NCBI GenBank assembly: GCA_023416735.1
Contig: JAEZGX010000009.1
Span: forward strand, 1-64,000
Length of the DNA: 64,000 nucleotides
Origin: Verrucomicrobiota bacterium
GTDB taxonomy: Bacteria; Verrucomicrobiota; Verrucomicrobiia; Opitutales; Opitutaceae
Direction of reading: 5' to 3'
The position numbers and the translations under genes were made by a program. Under the pieces are notes generated by a model, which saw only the letters and a list, made by a program, of their open reading frames with translations, did not search any database and was not told where the DNA came from. Below, piece after piece: positions 40,489 through 49,793 of this stretch; the stretch's first letter is position 1, and every line of letters begins with the position of its first letter.

Positions 40489-40846
40489 GCGGGTTCGGAG
40501 GCGGGAATTTGCCCGTTCGTCCGCCGCACCAGCCACTCGCCATGATCGCTTCCGACGTATCGGGTAAACGGAGACACAACCAACGCGTGGCCGCATTCGG
40601 CATCGGTTGTTGAATGTTCTGCCGTTGAAGGACGAGATGCTTGCGGCTTTGGATGCGGTCATCGAGGAGCGCCCCTCGCAGTAGGAGAACACGAGCTGCC
40701 CGGGGGAGGATCGCAGCGTCGGGGACCTCAGTGGTATCTCGGTTGGACCACTATATTTTGGTTCCGACGCAAGGCGGTGTGAGCTGAATCCGAATCGTCG
40801 GCGACTCGTCAGTTAGTCGCGACTCCCCCTTCACACCCCACACCTC
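40489..40846. other. 358-bp leader region of the TonB receptor gene
   Basis: No convincing gene is seen. There is an AGTGGT-11nt-ACCACT inverted repeat (40730-40735, 40747-40752) overlapping a TATATT hexamer at 40752-40757. A second small hairpin GCGACT-8nt-AGTCGC (40801-40820) lies in the probable untranslated leader. These could be an operator with promoter and a leader structure. Confidence 0.4.
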
Positions 40847-43243
40847 ATGACAACCGATATGCAACGTCGGATTTATTCCACGCTCCCCTATGTTTTCCTG
40901 GCTGCAGCGGCCTTGCAGCTGACTGCCGCGACGTTGTCCGCCCAGGCGGCATCGCCCAACGTCGCTCCCGACGACGATTCCGTGGTTACGCTGTCACCGT
41001 TCGAAGTCTCGGGCGAGGCGGTGCGCGGCTACGCCACCACTTCGGCGGCGGCGGCCTCGCGCGTGGCGGTGCCGATTACCGAACTGCCGACCTCCGTGAT
41101 CGCGATCAACGAAAAGATCATCGAGGACACCGTCGCGATTTCCGCGGCGGACACGTTGAACCTGATCGGCGGCGTTTCGGGAATCTCCGGAACGACCTCG
41201 AACGAGCGCAACACGGTGACGGCGCGCGGCTACACGTCGGTCGGCGCACAGCGAGACGGATTCACCGATCTCCTGTTCGGCGAAAACGGGGGATTCAACT
41301 ACGCCTTCGTCGAGCGAATCGAGTATGTGAAGGGCCCTAACGGCATTCTCTATGGCGAGCACACTCCCGGTGGCGTGTTGAATTTCGTGAGCAAGAAGCC
41401 GCTGACGCATCCAAGCACGAAACTCGGCTTTATGGCGGGGTCCTACGGACTTTATCGCGCGGACCTCGACACCTCCAATCGTCTCGGCAAGGACGGTCGA
41501 TTCGGCTACCGGCTTGCGGCTTCGTATATGCTCAACGAAGGACCGCTCGGCCATCCGGGGCAGGTATTCGCGGACAAAGGGTTCACGGCGATCAATCCGG
41601 TGGTGAGCTACAACTTCGAGAACGGCTTGGAGGTGTGGGCCTGGACGGGATTCATTCGCGACAAGAGTCCGCGCATGAATCGCATCACGAAAACGTTTCA
41701 ACTGAACGGCGACGGCGTGGCGCATGCGCACCCGGACGTAATGGATAGCGGATACGCCCACAACCTGGTCACGAGCCAGGCTCAGGTTTACACCGACAAC
41801 TATGAGCTGGGGGCGACGAAGAGCTTCGAAGTTGGGGCCGTTCGCCTCGACGTGCGGTTGCTCGGCCGCCACATCAAGCAATACGATTCGGGCGCGCTGG
41901 TGACCACGACGGGGTCCGACACCTTCCTGGACAAGAATGGCAACATCATCGGGACGGACGCCCGCACGATCGACTTCTCGCTCGTGCGCGACAACCTTGG
42001 CGCGTTTTACCGGCCGGGACTACAGACGACGGGCACCGACATCACGACGGAGAGCTCCACCTACGCGGCGGATTTTGCGTTCTCCTTCGATCTTGGGCCG
42101 ACGCAGCACAAGCTGCTGCTCTTTGCGGTGCGCAACGAGTTGGACCGGCTCTCCTCGCCGGGCATTGACGGACGCGTCTATGCAATCTCGGGGGCCGCGG
42201 GCATCCCGGTGCTGGAGAAGCTCGGCGCCGAGGTGGTCAACAACGTCGCACGAGTGATGCTCTATCCGTCCACCAAGCTGGTGTTCGGGGGAATCTCACC
42301 GGAGACAGTCGTGGCGAACGCAACGACCTTCACCGTGCAAAACGTGACCCATACGGACAGCACTCAGGACGCCTACGGCTTCCTCGAACGCATGTCTTTC
42401 CTCGACAACCGCATCTTCCTGGTCGGCGGCGCGCGTCACACGCGCAACGATGCCGCGGTGGTGGTGAACAACGGGGCCGCGAGCAAGACGACCGATTCGT
42501 CATGGACCTCTGGATACGGGGCCTTGGGCAAGGTTTACAAAGGAGAGAAGGGCGAAGTGGCGCTGTTTTACAACGCCAACGAGACCTTTGTCCCGGTCTT
42601 CACGCTTGATCAGCGGCTGGCGACGTTCGGCCAAAAGTTCCCGAACCGCACCATCTCGATCAAGGAGTTTGGCGCCAAGTTCGACGTGCTCGACAGCCGG
42701 CTGGTGGCGACGGCGTCGATTTTCGACATCGAGGAGGACAACGTGCTTATCTCGCTGATCGACGAGGACGGCTCGGTCACCGGCGTGGTCGATCGCGGCT
42801 ACTCGGTGCCGGTGGGCACGCGCACATCGAAAGGCTGGGAGATTGACCTCGCTTACAACGTCATGCCCGGACTCGACACGATGATTTCCTACGGTCGCGT
42901 GGATGCGAAACTGGAAAACGGCATGAGGCCGCAGGCGACGGCGGAAGCCACCGCCTCGGCTCTCGCTCGGTATGAAGTGCAGCACGGCAAACTGAGAGGG
43001 CTGTCGTTCCTCTGGCAATACACCTGGTGGGGCGAGAGCATCCTCAGCACGCGCACGAGCTGGATCGTGCCTCCCGGCGACCTGCACACGGCCGTCATCG
43101 GATATCGTTGGAAGAACATGAACTTCCGCCTGCGGGTGGAGAACGTTTTCGACGATCTTAGCCTGAAGCCCAGCGTGAACGAGACCGCGGTCGGTGTGAC
43201 GAATCACCGCAATTACCGCTTCTCGGTCGACTATCGCTTCTAA
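40847..43243 (+). CDS. TonB-dependent outer-membrane receptor
   Basis: The 798-residue protein has a signal peptide (to about residue 34, TLSAQA) and a VVTLSPFEVSGE segment where the TonB box is expected. A plug domain follows (AADTLNLIGGVSGISGT, TVTARGYTS, FVERIEYVKGPNGILYGEHTPGGVLNFVSKKP), then a 22-strand-type barrel ending FRLRVENVFDDLS...NYRFSVDYRF with a terminal Phe. The plug resembles siderophore receptors, but in Opitutaceae such receptors often accompany glycan loci. Its neighbours suggest uptake of sialylated or other sugar ligands. It is followed after 11 bp by the propeller-protein gene. Confidence 0.92.
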   Translation: MTTDMQRRIYSTLPYVFLAAAALQLTAATLSAQAASPNVAPDDDSVVTLSPFEVSGEAVRGYATTSAAAASRVAVPITELPTSVIAINEKIIEDTVAISAADTLNLIGGVSGISGTTSNERNTVTARGYTSVGAQRDGFTDLLFGENGGFNYAFVERIEYVKGPNGILYGEHTPGGVLNFVSKKPLTHPSTKLGFMAGSYGLYRADLDTSNRLGKDGRFGYRLAASYMLNEGPLGHPGQVFADKGFTAINPVVSYNFENGLEVWAWTGFIRDKSPRMNRITKTFQLNGDGVAHAHPDVMDSGYAHNLVTSQAQVYTDNYELGATKSFEVGAVRLDVRLLGRHIKQYDSGALVTTTGSDTFLDKNGNIIGTDARTIDFSLVRDNLGAFYRPGLQTTGTDITTESSTYAADFAFSFDLGPTQHKLLLFAVRNELDRLSSPGIDGRVYAISGAAGIPVLEKLGAEVVNNVARVMLYPSTKLVFGGISPETVVANATTFTVQNVTHTDSTQDAYGFLERMSFLDNRIFLVGGARHTRNDAAVVVNNGAASKTTDSSWTSGYGALGKVYKGEKGEVALFYNANETFVPVFTLDQRLATFGQKFPNRTISIKEFGAKFDVLDSRLVATASIFDIEEDNVLISLIDEDGSVTGVVDRGYSVPVGTRTSKGWEIDLAYNVMPGLDTMISYGRVDAKLENGMRPQATAEATASALARYEVQHGKLRGLSFLWQYTWWGESILSTRTSWIVPPGDLHTAVIGYRWKNMNFRLRVENVFDDLSLKPSVNETAVGVTNHRNYRFSVDYRF

Positions 43244-43254
43244 ACCCCGTGCCC

Positions 43255-44754
43255 ATGCCAACGCGCCTCATCTTCCGCTGGACCAACTCGGTGATTGTGG
43301 CCGCCTCGCTGCTTGCGGCGGCGTCGGCTGCAACACCCGCGCCGCGTCACCTGTTTCTGGATCCGACGATTCTCACCGAAACGCACCAGGCGGCGCTCAC
43401 GGTCAATCCGGCATCTCGTCGGGAAACGGTAATCGTCGTCGACCGGCCTTGGGAGCAGCACCTGATTTCGTTTTTTCTCACGGTGCGGGAGGAGCAAGGA
43501 AAGCTGCGGATGTGGTATGTTTGTCGCGATGGCTACGGCACGCCGGGCAGTGAGGCGAATCTTGCCTATGCTGAATCCACGGACGGGATACATTGGGTGA
43601 AGCCGGAGCTGGGGCTTTACGAATATCAGGGCTCGAAAGCGAACAACCTGCTCGGCTTGCACAGCCTGGAGGGCGCCGTGTTCCAGGATCCGAATCAACC
43701 GCCCGAGGAGCGCTATACCTATGTATCCACGGGCAAGCCCAACAGCAGCTCCAAGTCGGAATTGGGCGCCACGGCGTTGTATCGCTACTATTCGCCAGAC
43801 GGCCTGCGGTGGAAACGCGATGAACGCCCGCTGATCGAAGGCGGAAGCGACACGCAAAATGTCATCTGGTGGGACGAACACCGAAACGAATACGTGATGA
43901 TTGTGCGCGGCTGGAACATCGATCCGAAGCGTCGGAAAGTGAGTCGCCTCAGTCTTTCCACGCTGAAGGAGACCGCCTTGGTCAAGCCGGCCGGCACAGG
44001 CTTCCGCAATTATTTCCACCACGAAATCCCGACGATTCTGATCTGCGATGAACAGGACCCCAGCCGCACCGACATTTATAACATGTCGGCGCAGCCATAT
44101 GTGTTGGACACGCGCTGGTATGTTGGATTCCCGACGTTTCTCCGGCGCTCGGCCGAGACCGACGCCCCGGGCTGGCGCGGGCGCCATATGGGGCCCGCGG
44201 AGGTGCAGTTCGTCGGCAGCACGGACACGATAAAATGGCACCGCTACGATCGCCGAGCCTATGCCGCACCGAGCATCGCTTCGTCCGCGAAGAAGAACAT
44301 GACCTTCATGGGAGTGGGAATGGTCGTGCGCGGCGAGGAGATCTGGCAATACGGCACCGAGTTCGAGACGGTTCACGGCGATGTCGAAGCGCGGCAGAAA
44401 AAGCCGGATGGCAGCATCGTTCGTTACGTGCAGCGAGTGGACGGCTTTGTATCGCTCGATACCGGAAACGAGGAAGGGACGGCCCGCACCCGTCCGGTGA
44501 GGATCTCCGGAAAGAATCTTATCCTGAATCTGGATACAGGCGCACTCGGCGAGATGCGCGTCGGATTGATCGATGCTCAAGGCCGCTCCGTTCCCGGTTT
44601 CTCGGCGGAGGATTGCGTGCCGCTCGAATTCAACGGCACGTCGGCGTCCGTGACCTGGAGCAACGGCGGGGATCTCTCCGCGCTGATGGGACGGCATGTG
44701 ACGTTGGAATTTCGCTCGAATCGCACGAAGTTGTATTCCTTCCGATTCGAGTGA
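43255..44754 (+). CDS. Secreted five-bladed beta-propeller, glycosidase-like protein of unknown function
   Basis: A 499-residue protein with a signal peptide (SVIVAASLLAAASAATPA). It has repeated F/Y-A-x-S-x-DG-x-x-W motifs: AYAESTDGIHWVKPELGLYEY and YRYYSPDGLRWKRDERPLI, with NVIWWDEHRNEYVMIVR between blades. This is the layout of GH32/43/117-like propellers and their uncharacterised relatives. The catalytic residues cannot be assigned. Position directly after the TonB receptor suggests it works on the imported ligand at the cell surface or in the periplasm. ATG 43255 is chosen over GTG 43249. Confidence 0.75.
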   Translation: MPTRLIFRWTNSVIVAASLLAAASAATPAPRHLFLDPTILTETHQAALTVNPASRRETVIVVDRPWEQHLISFFLTVREEQGKLRMWYVCRDGYGTPGSEANLAYAESTDGIHWVKPELGLYEYQGSKANNLLGLHSLEGAVFQDPNQPPEERYTYVSTGKPNSSSKSELGATALYRYYSPDGLRWKRDERPLIEGGSDTQNVIWWDEHRNEYVMIVRGWNIDPKRRKVSRLSLSTLKETALVKPAGTGFRNYFHHEIPTILICDEQDPSRTDIYNMSAQPYVLDTRWYVGFPTFLRRSAETDAPGWRGRHMGPAEVQFVGSTDTIKWHRYDRRAYAAPSIASSAKKNMTFMGVGMVVRGEEIWQYGTEFETVHGDVEARQKKPDGSIVRYVQRVDGFVSLDTGNEEGTARTRPVRISGKNLILNLDTGALGEMRVGLIDAQGRSVPGFSAEDCVPLEFNGTSASVTWSNGGDLSALMGRHVTLEFRSNRTKLYSFRFE

Positions 44755-45166
44755 CGCCGCCCGCGAGCAGGGTGATCTCCGTCCACGATCGCTTCGCGGT
44801 TCGATCCTCGATCGAGCCGGAGCCAAGAGAGTAAATCGCGGGCGGAGGTTAACCTTATCAAAAGCCGGTGGTGCAGAGCCCTGAGAGGCATTCCGGTATT
44901 CCGAAGTCGGATACGCTGCGGGAGCGAAGCGGTGAGGCCGATGGGTCGGACCGAACCGGCGAGAGATCGGAGCCTCCCGTGGTGGCTTGCGCGCAAGCGG
45001 GTGGGGCGGTTCGGCGCAAGCGAAGCGAAGGACGCTAAAGCCAGACTTCCCACCCACCTTTATCCGGCTTTCGGATGCGTTGAGCTAGAACATCGACCGA
45101 GCACTGACTGCGTGAGACGCGCCGCGCCGTTATACGGGCTACCGAACGTCTCTCGCGGCGGACGGT
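44755..45166. other. 412-bp convergent intergenic region with inverted repeats
   Basis: No supported gene. A perfect 14-bp palindrome GCTTGCGCGCAAGC lies at 44985-44998. It is nested inside an outer 8-bp inverted repeat CCGAACCG/CGGTTCGG (44951-44958, 45007-45014). The region lies between the 3' ends of the propeller gene and the sialidase-like gene; no T-tract terminator is evident. Confidence 0.5.
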
Positions 45167-46264
45167 TCAGTATTCGAACTCCGTCACCCAGATCGCGCAA
45201 TTGCCGCGTGGGCGCCCGTGATAGTAGAAGAGCAACCAGCGTTTCTCCCCGAGGTGGACGAGCCACGGGTAGCCGAAGTCGGTATTGGGATCGCCTTCGA
45301 TCTTCGGCAATGTGACGAGCGTGCGCAGCGGTTGGAACGCGAGGGTCTTCGGATCGCCCTGCCAGAGGGTGCCGACGGAAGGCAGCGGACGCTCGATCGT
45401 GGCGGCCAGGATCTTGGTGGGATCGCGCGGATCGACCATCGCGAACGGATGCGTGATCAGGGTGGAATGCGCGCTGCGTGGAGTGAGGTTGGAGAGCTCG
45501 GTTCGCCACGTTTCGCCAAAGTCGTCGGAGACGGAGATGTATTGACGCACGGTCGCAGGACCGCGCCCGCGAATGAACACCAGCAGCCGATCTTCGTGGC
45601 GGACAATGACGGGCTCGCCGGCGTTGACGTTGCTGACGAGGGCGGGTTCGCCCCAGGTAAGGCCGTCGTCTTCCGAAATCGAACGCCAGATCCCACGGGT
45701 ATAAGGGCGTGAGCCTTCGCGGTAGTGTCCGACGGCGATCAGGCGTTTTCCGGGAAGTTGCTCGATCGTGCCGGTCGAGGATCCGGTTTGGTTGGGACCA
45801 AGTGCGGAGGTGTCGACCGGGTTCCAAGTGCGGCCACTGTCGGTGGAACGCCAGCCAAAGATATGGCTGCTGTTTTTCGTGTGGCCGTGGGCGAGGAGGA
45901 TCACCGCTCCATCGTGAGCGAGGCCGATGGCCATGTTGCCGCTGTTGGTATATTCCATGCCCGGACCGAACTCGCGAAGGATGTTGGGCGCGGAGAAAGT
46001 TTTACCGTCGTCAGTTGAAATCGAGACCGCAGGACTGCTGTGGTCGCCGTGATGGGTGCCGATTTGATAGCCAAGCACGATGGTGCCATCGGCAGTGCGC
46101 ACGGCTTTCGGCCAGGCGAGATGTTGGAACCGCGGATTGTCGGTCGGACCAACCGCGATGCGGACGGAAGTGCCATCGGGAGTCGTGCCCGCCCACGCGA
46201 AATTCTCAGCGGCGCAAAGTGTCAGGCTCGGGATCAGCAACAGGAGAATGAGAAACGTCTTCAT
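45167..46264 (-). CDS. Asp-box (BNR) sialidase-like secreted protein
   Basis: A 365-residue protein with a signal peptide (FLILLLLIPSLTLCAAE). It has four Asp-box motifs, S-x-D-x-G-x-T-W/F: SISTDDGKTF, WRSTDSGRTWN, SISEDDGLTWGE and SVSDDFGETWR. This is the six-bladed propeller of GH33 sialidases. The canonical RIP motif with the first catalytic Arg is not present: the expected site reads HLAWPKAVRTADG. It is the last gene of a six-gene minus-strand run with sialic-acid genes. Either the active site is atypical or the protein binds or cleaves a different nonulosonic acid linkage. Confidence 0.8.
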   Translation of the reverse strand: MKTFLILLLLIPSLTLCAAENFAWAGTTPDGTSVRIAVGPTDNPRFQHLAWPKAVRTADGTIVLGYQIGTHHGDHSSPAVSISTDDGKTFSAPNILREFGPGMEYTNSGNMAIGLAHDGAVILLAHGHTKNSSHIFGWRSTDSGRTWNPVDTSALGPNQTGSSTGTIEQLPGKRLIAVGHYREGSRPYTRGIWRSISEDDGLTWGEPALVSNVNAGEPVIVRHEDRLLVFIRGRGPATVRQYISVSDDFGETWRTELSNLTPRSAHSTLITHPFAMVDPRDPTKILAATIERPLPSVGTLWQGDPKTLAFQPLRTLVTLPKIEGDPNTDFGYPWLVHLGEKRWLLFYYHGRPRGNCAIWVTEFEY

Positions 46265-46325
46265 GATTTAAACCCGGTGAGTGCTCACGGCGGATTTAGC
46301 CGGAGCGTTTAAAGGCCGCGGGATG

Positions 46326-47822
46326 TTACTTCCGCTCCACCCAAGCGCCGGCGGCCGCGGATGCGGTGTCGCGATCGCCGGTGGTAGGCGGCTCGTCAAA
46401 GGGGAGCTGTCCGACTTCCTCGATGGCGCGCAGATTAGGTTCTTCCAAGGTGCGGCCGAATTCGGCGCCCTGTTGGGCGAGCGTGTCCTGCAGGGCGGCG
46501 ATAGAAACATCGCGCACGCTGCGGCCCTGTTTGATGGCGAGCGCCGCGGCGGTGCCGGCGGCCTGGCCTTGGCCCATGCAGATGGGAATGACGCGAGTGG
46601 ACGCAATGGCCTCGTGCGTCGCCGAGATGCATTTGCCGACCATCATGAGCCCGTCGACGTCGCGTGCGATCAAGCTGCGCAGCGGGATAGTGTAGGCTCG
46701 AACATTGTGCGAGTCGACCCAAGTGCCGGCGGGACGATGGATGTCGATGTGATAGCCGCCCATGCTCACGGCGTCGTCGAAGACACAGCCCGCTACGAGG
46801 TCTTCGGCGGTGAGGACGTAGTCGCCGATGATGCGACGGGATTCGCGGACGCCCAGCATCGGAGCAATTTCCAGCAGCCGCGAGGTTTCGAATCCCGGCA
46901 CGTATTTCTTAAAAAAGTTAACGAGGATCGGGATCTGCTCGTAAACGCGCGCATAGGCGTCGGTGAGGCTGGCGGTGTCGGTCGGATCGAGGCCAAGCAC
47001 ACGCGTCATCACGACGGTGAATTCGTCGGGCTGGTGATTCTTCACCCCGACAATGCGGGTCTGGGGGACATCGAAGTCGCCGGCGGCACGAGCTTTCTCA
47101 ATCAGAGCGGCGTAACCGCCGCAGATGATGACGTTCATCCGATTGATGCGACGCATCATTTTGTCCCAGAGTTCCGGATATGGGACGAGCCATTCGCGAT
47201 ATTTGTTGGCGGGATTCTTGCAGCCCGCGATGAAGGCGAGCCGGTCAACGCCGCCGAGCTTGAAAACGAGCGTGGGCGCCTGGACGAGTCCGTCGGCGGT
47301 GCGGCCCTTTTCCCAGGCGACTCCGGCGCGCGCAGCGACATCGCCGTCGCCACTGCCGTCGATGACCACCGAAGCTTCGATGCGTTGACGACCGGATTTG
47401 TTTTCGACGATCACGCCCACGACGCGGTCGCCTTCACGGATGGTTTCGACGACCTGCGAATGCAGCAACAGGCGCACGCGGGCTTCTCGAACAAGCTGCA
47501 TGGCGACGATTTTCCACCAGTGGGAATTCACGCTGATGGCGGACCCGCACTTCGGGTCGAACTCGAGCTCGCTGGCGGCGTTGAGCGATTGAAGGCGGCG
47601 GCAAAATTCGAGCGGCAGTCCCTTGATCAGGAGACGATAGTCGCGGTCGTGAAAGCCCAGCCACGGCAGGGTGGCGGAAATGCCGCCGAGGAATCCGGCG
47701 TTTTCGACGAGCAATGTATCCGCTCCGTTGCGACCGGCGGCGATCGCGGCGGTGAGGCCGCCGGCGCCGGAGCCGACGACGAGGACTTGAGTGCGGATGG
47801 TTTGAGACGGTGAAAGACTCAT
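46326..47822 (-). CDS. FAD-dependent oxidoreductase (PF12831-like), sialic-acid locus
   Basis: The 498-residue protein has a dinucleotide-binding start VLVVGSGAGGLTAAIAAGRNGADTLLVE. The family motif GFLGGISATLPWLGF follows, then VVIDGSGDGDVAARAG and a C-terminal FAD motif DVDGLMMVGKCISATHEA...GQAAGTAAALA. No signal peptide is seen, so it is cytoplasmic. The family is broadly linked to sugar-utilisation loci but is chemically poorly defined. It lies 67 bp after a paralogue with a Tat signal and 61 bp before the sialidase-like gene. A role in oxidising or reducing a sialic-acid derivative is inferred from position only. Confidence 0.85.
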   Translation of the reverse strand: MSLSPSQTIRTQVLVVGSGAGGLTAAIAAGRNGADTLLVENAGFLGGISATLPWLGFHDRDYRLLIKGLPLEFCRRLQSLNAASELEFDPKCGSAISVNSHWWKIVAMQLVREARVRLLLHSQVVETIREGDRVVGVIVENKSGRQRIEASVVIDGSGDGDVAARAGVAWEKGRTADGLVQAPTLVFKLGGVDRLAFIAGCKNPANKYREWLVPYPELWDKMMRRINRMNVIICGGYAALIEKARAAGDFDVPQTRIVGVKNHQPDEFTVVMTRVLGLDPTDTASLTDAYARVYEQIPILVNFFKKYVPGFETSRLLEIAPMLGVRESRRIIGDYVLTAEDLVAGCVFDDAVSMGGYHIDIHRPAGTWVDSHNVRAYTIPLRSLIARDVDGLMMVGKCISATHEAIASTRVIPICMGQGQAAGTAAALAIKQGRSVRDVSIAALQDTLAQQGAEFGRTLEEPNLRAIEEVGQLPFDEPPTTGDRDTASAAAGAWVERK

Positions 47823-47889
47823 GAACGGGCGGTCGGGGCGGAAGGCGATGTGCTCGGGAGCGCGGCGAGTTGTGCGAAAAGGACCGGCG

Positions 47890-49689
47890 TCAGAGTCGGG
47901 AGGCTTCGCCGAAGTAGAACGTATCGGCGTCCTTCAACTCGAGATTGTGGTGGCTGTAGTAGGAGCGCGACGTGTCCATCCGCGGCCAGTCGAGTTCTAC
48001 GCCCTGGCGAACAAGTTCGCGTTGGAAGTCTCCCAAGTGTTTCGCGTCGTTGCGCACTTGCCGGGGACGGAGCTGGCGCTTCACGCAATAGGCGGCCAGC
48101 GCGCCGGCGGCTTCGCCGATGTTCCACTCGGTCGGATGAACGCGGAACGCGCCGTTGGTGACGTGCGTGACGCCCAGATTTTTGCAGGCGGGGAGGAGGT
48201 TCTCGACACGGACGGGGATAAGCGCGCCGAGCGGAATCTGCTGCAGCCAATGCTTGCCGTGCATGACCTCGGTGATGCTCGGTTTGCCCGGGGCCGTGGG
48301 CTTGTGAATGTCGATCCGGTAGCCACTCAGGCCGACGCTGTCGTGATATTTGACCGGGCCGTTTTTGGTCTCGGGAAGATCGGTGCGGAAATGTTGCTCG
48401 AGAACGGTGAACTCGGCGCGGATGCGGCGGGATTCGCGAATGTAGGGCATTTGCGCGAGACCGTCGTCAGTGCCGAAGAAATCTCCGCGCGGGCGAAGTC
48501 CAGGATATCCCTGTCCGCCCGTGGCGGGGTTGGGCGCTTCGGTTTGGAGCCAGTAAATCGTGCTCAGACTCAACTGGCGCGCGGCCTCGAGGTGTTTACG
48601 GCGCTCTTCGGGGGAAACGCCGCAGAGGACGCCGAGATGATATTCGTTGATTGGCCAGATGGCGACGGTGACATCGCTGGGGAAAGCGCCGGGCACGAAG
48701 TTGTCCTTGCAGAGCATGCGCCGAAAACTCCAGGTGCTGGCGACATAGCGGTCGGGCTTCACCGGCCGGCGCATGTGGTCGTGTTTCGCGCCGAAGAGAT
48801 CGGGCAAGGTGAACTTGGGGAAATCGCCGCGGTGACTCTTTTGCCGCTTCCAGAAATCGTAGTCGCGCGGCTTGTCGATGATGTGCTCCTCACCGGGGAA
48901 GTGATCGAGGGCGAAGACGTGGGTAAACACCATCTGCTCGTGCGGCTCGGCGGGGCCGTCGACGGCGAGTGGTTCGCCGGTTTCGCTTCGGGATTCGGCG
49001 CCGATCACGGATTCGATTTTCCCCAATTCGAGAAGATCGCCGAGCTCGGTGGCATCGATGATGTAGGGGCCGCTGAGGACGCGTTCGGCGTTGTTGAGTT
49101 CGTCGTGGAGCGTGACCGCGCGGGCATGATCTCCCTCCATGGCGACGGACAACGGACGGTGCTGCGTAAGAATGACAACGCGACCTGAGGAAAGATAAGG
49201 CGCGAGCATCTCCTGGAGGACGGCGAGCCCGACGCGCGGCTCGAAGCACAGCTTGCTCACCCAGCCGGCCCCGGGGTTGAGATTGCGGTCGGCGCGGGCC
49301 GCGGCGGAGAGCGGATAGTGGCGGCGGTAATACGCGCGCACGCCGTCGCGAAAATCGGCGTAGCTTTGGGTGCGGCCGTAGCGCTCGCTCCACGGATGCT
49401 CGTCCAACGGGATGCCTTGGGTGGTTGCCTGGCCGCCGATCCAACGGGTTTCTTCGGTGAGAATGACCGAACATCCCATCCGGGCGGCGGCTAGAGCGGC
49501 GGCGACTCCGCCGAGCGAGCCACCGATGATGACGACATCGGCTTTCATTTCGCGGTTGGCCACGCGGCGCGAGGACGCGTTGGGGGAGGACGCTTTAAGG
49601 GGCGGCGTCAGCGCGGCAGCGGCGGAGGCGGCGGCGAGTCCCTGGAGAAAACGGCGACGGCTGATGTAAGGGGCGGCGGGGTGTGACAT
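47890..49689 (-). CDS. Tat-exported FAD-dependent oxidoreductase (PF12831-like)
   Basis: A 599-residue protein with a twin-arginine signal SRRRFLQGLAAASAAAA, implying folded export with its cofactor. The FAD-binding domain has ADVVIIGGSLGGVAAALAAARMG, RWIGGQATTQGIPLDEHPW and YIIDATELGDLLELG. The late motif VENLLPACKNLGVTHVTNGAFRVHPTEWNIGEAAGALAAY closes the fold. Periplasmic PF12831 enzymes are typical of Verrucomicrobiota and Planctomycetota glycan loci, but their reactions are not defined. It sits between the yhcH-like gene and a second FAD oxidoreductase gene. Confidence 0.87.
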   Translation of the reverse strand: MSHPAAPYISRRRFLQGLAAASAAAALTPPLKASSPNASSRRVANREMKADVVIIGGSLGGVAAALAAARMGCSVILTEETRWIGGQATTQGIPLDEHPWSERYGRTQSYADFRDGVRAYYRRHYPLSAAARADRNLNPGAGWVSKLCFEPRVGLAVLQEMLAPYLSSGRVVILTQHRPLSVAMEGDHARAVTLHDELNNAERVLSGPYIIDATELGDLLELGKIESVIGAESRSETGEPLAVDGPAEPHEQMVFTHVFALDHFPGEEHIIDKPRDYDFWKRQKSHRGDFPKFTLPDLFGAKHDHMRRPVKPDRYVASTWSFRRMLCKDNFVPGAFPSDVTVAIWPINEYHLGVLCGVSPEERRKHLEAARQLSLSTIYWLQTEAPNPATGGQGYPGLRPRGDFFGTDDGLAQMPYIRESRRIRAEFTVLEQHFRTDLPETKNGPVKYHDSVGLSGYRIDIHKPTAPGKPSITEVMHGKHWLQQIPLGALIPVRVENLLPACKNLGVTHVTNGAFRVHPTEWNIGEAAGALAAYCVKRQLRPRQVRNDAKHLGDFQRELVRQGVELDWPRMDTSRSYYSHHNLELKDADTFYFGEASRL

Positions 49690-49793
49690 CGCGAAAGCGG
49701 TTGTTGCAAGAAGGGTGAATGGACGGTCGGAGAATTCGAGCGAGCAGTCTTGGTTCCTCGATTGAACCAGTCGGGAGCTGCGCGGCGATGGAG

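Noticed and set aside
40489..40846. A small gene in the TonB leader
   Set aside because: Short open frames there lack ribosome sites and recognisable domains.
43240..45057. A 605-codon open frame on the minus strand opposite the propeller gene
   Set aside because: It overlaps a gene with signal peptide and conserved motifs. Its composition is Arg/Ala/His-rich as expected from antisense of high-GC coding DNA.
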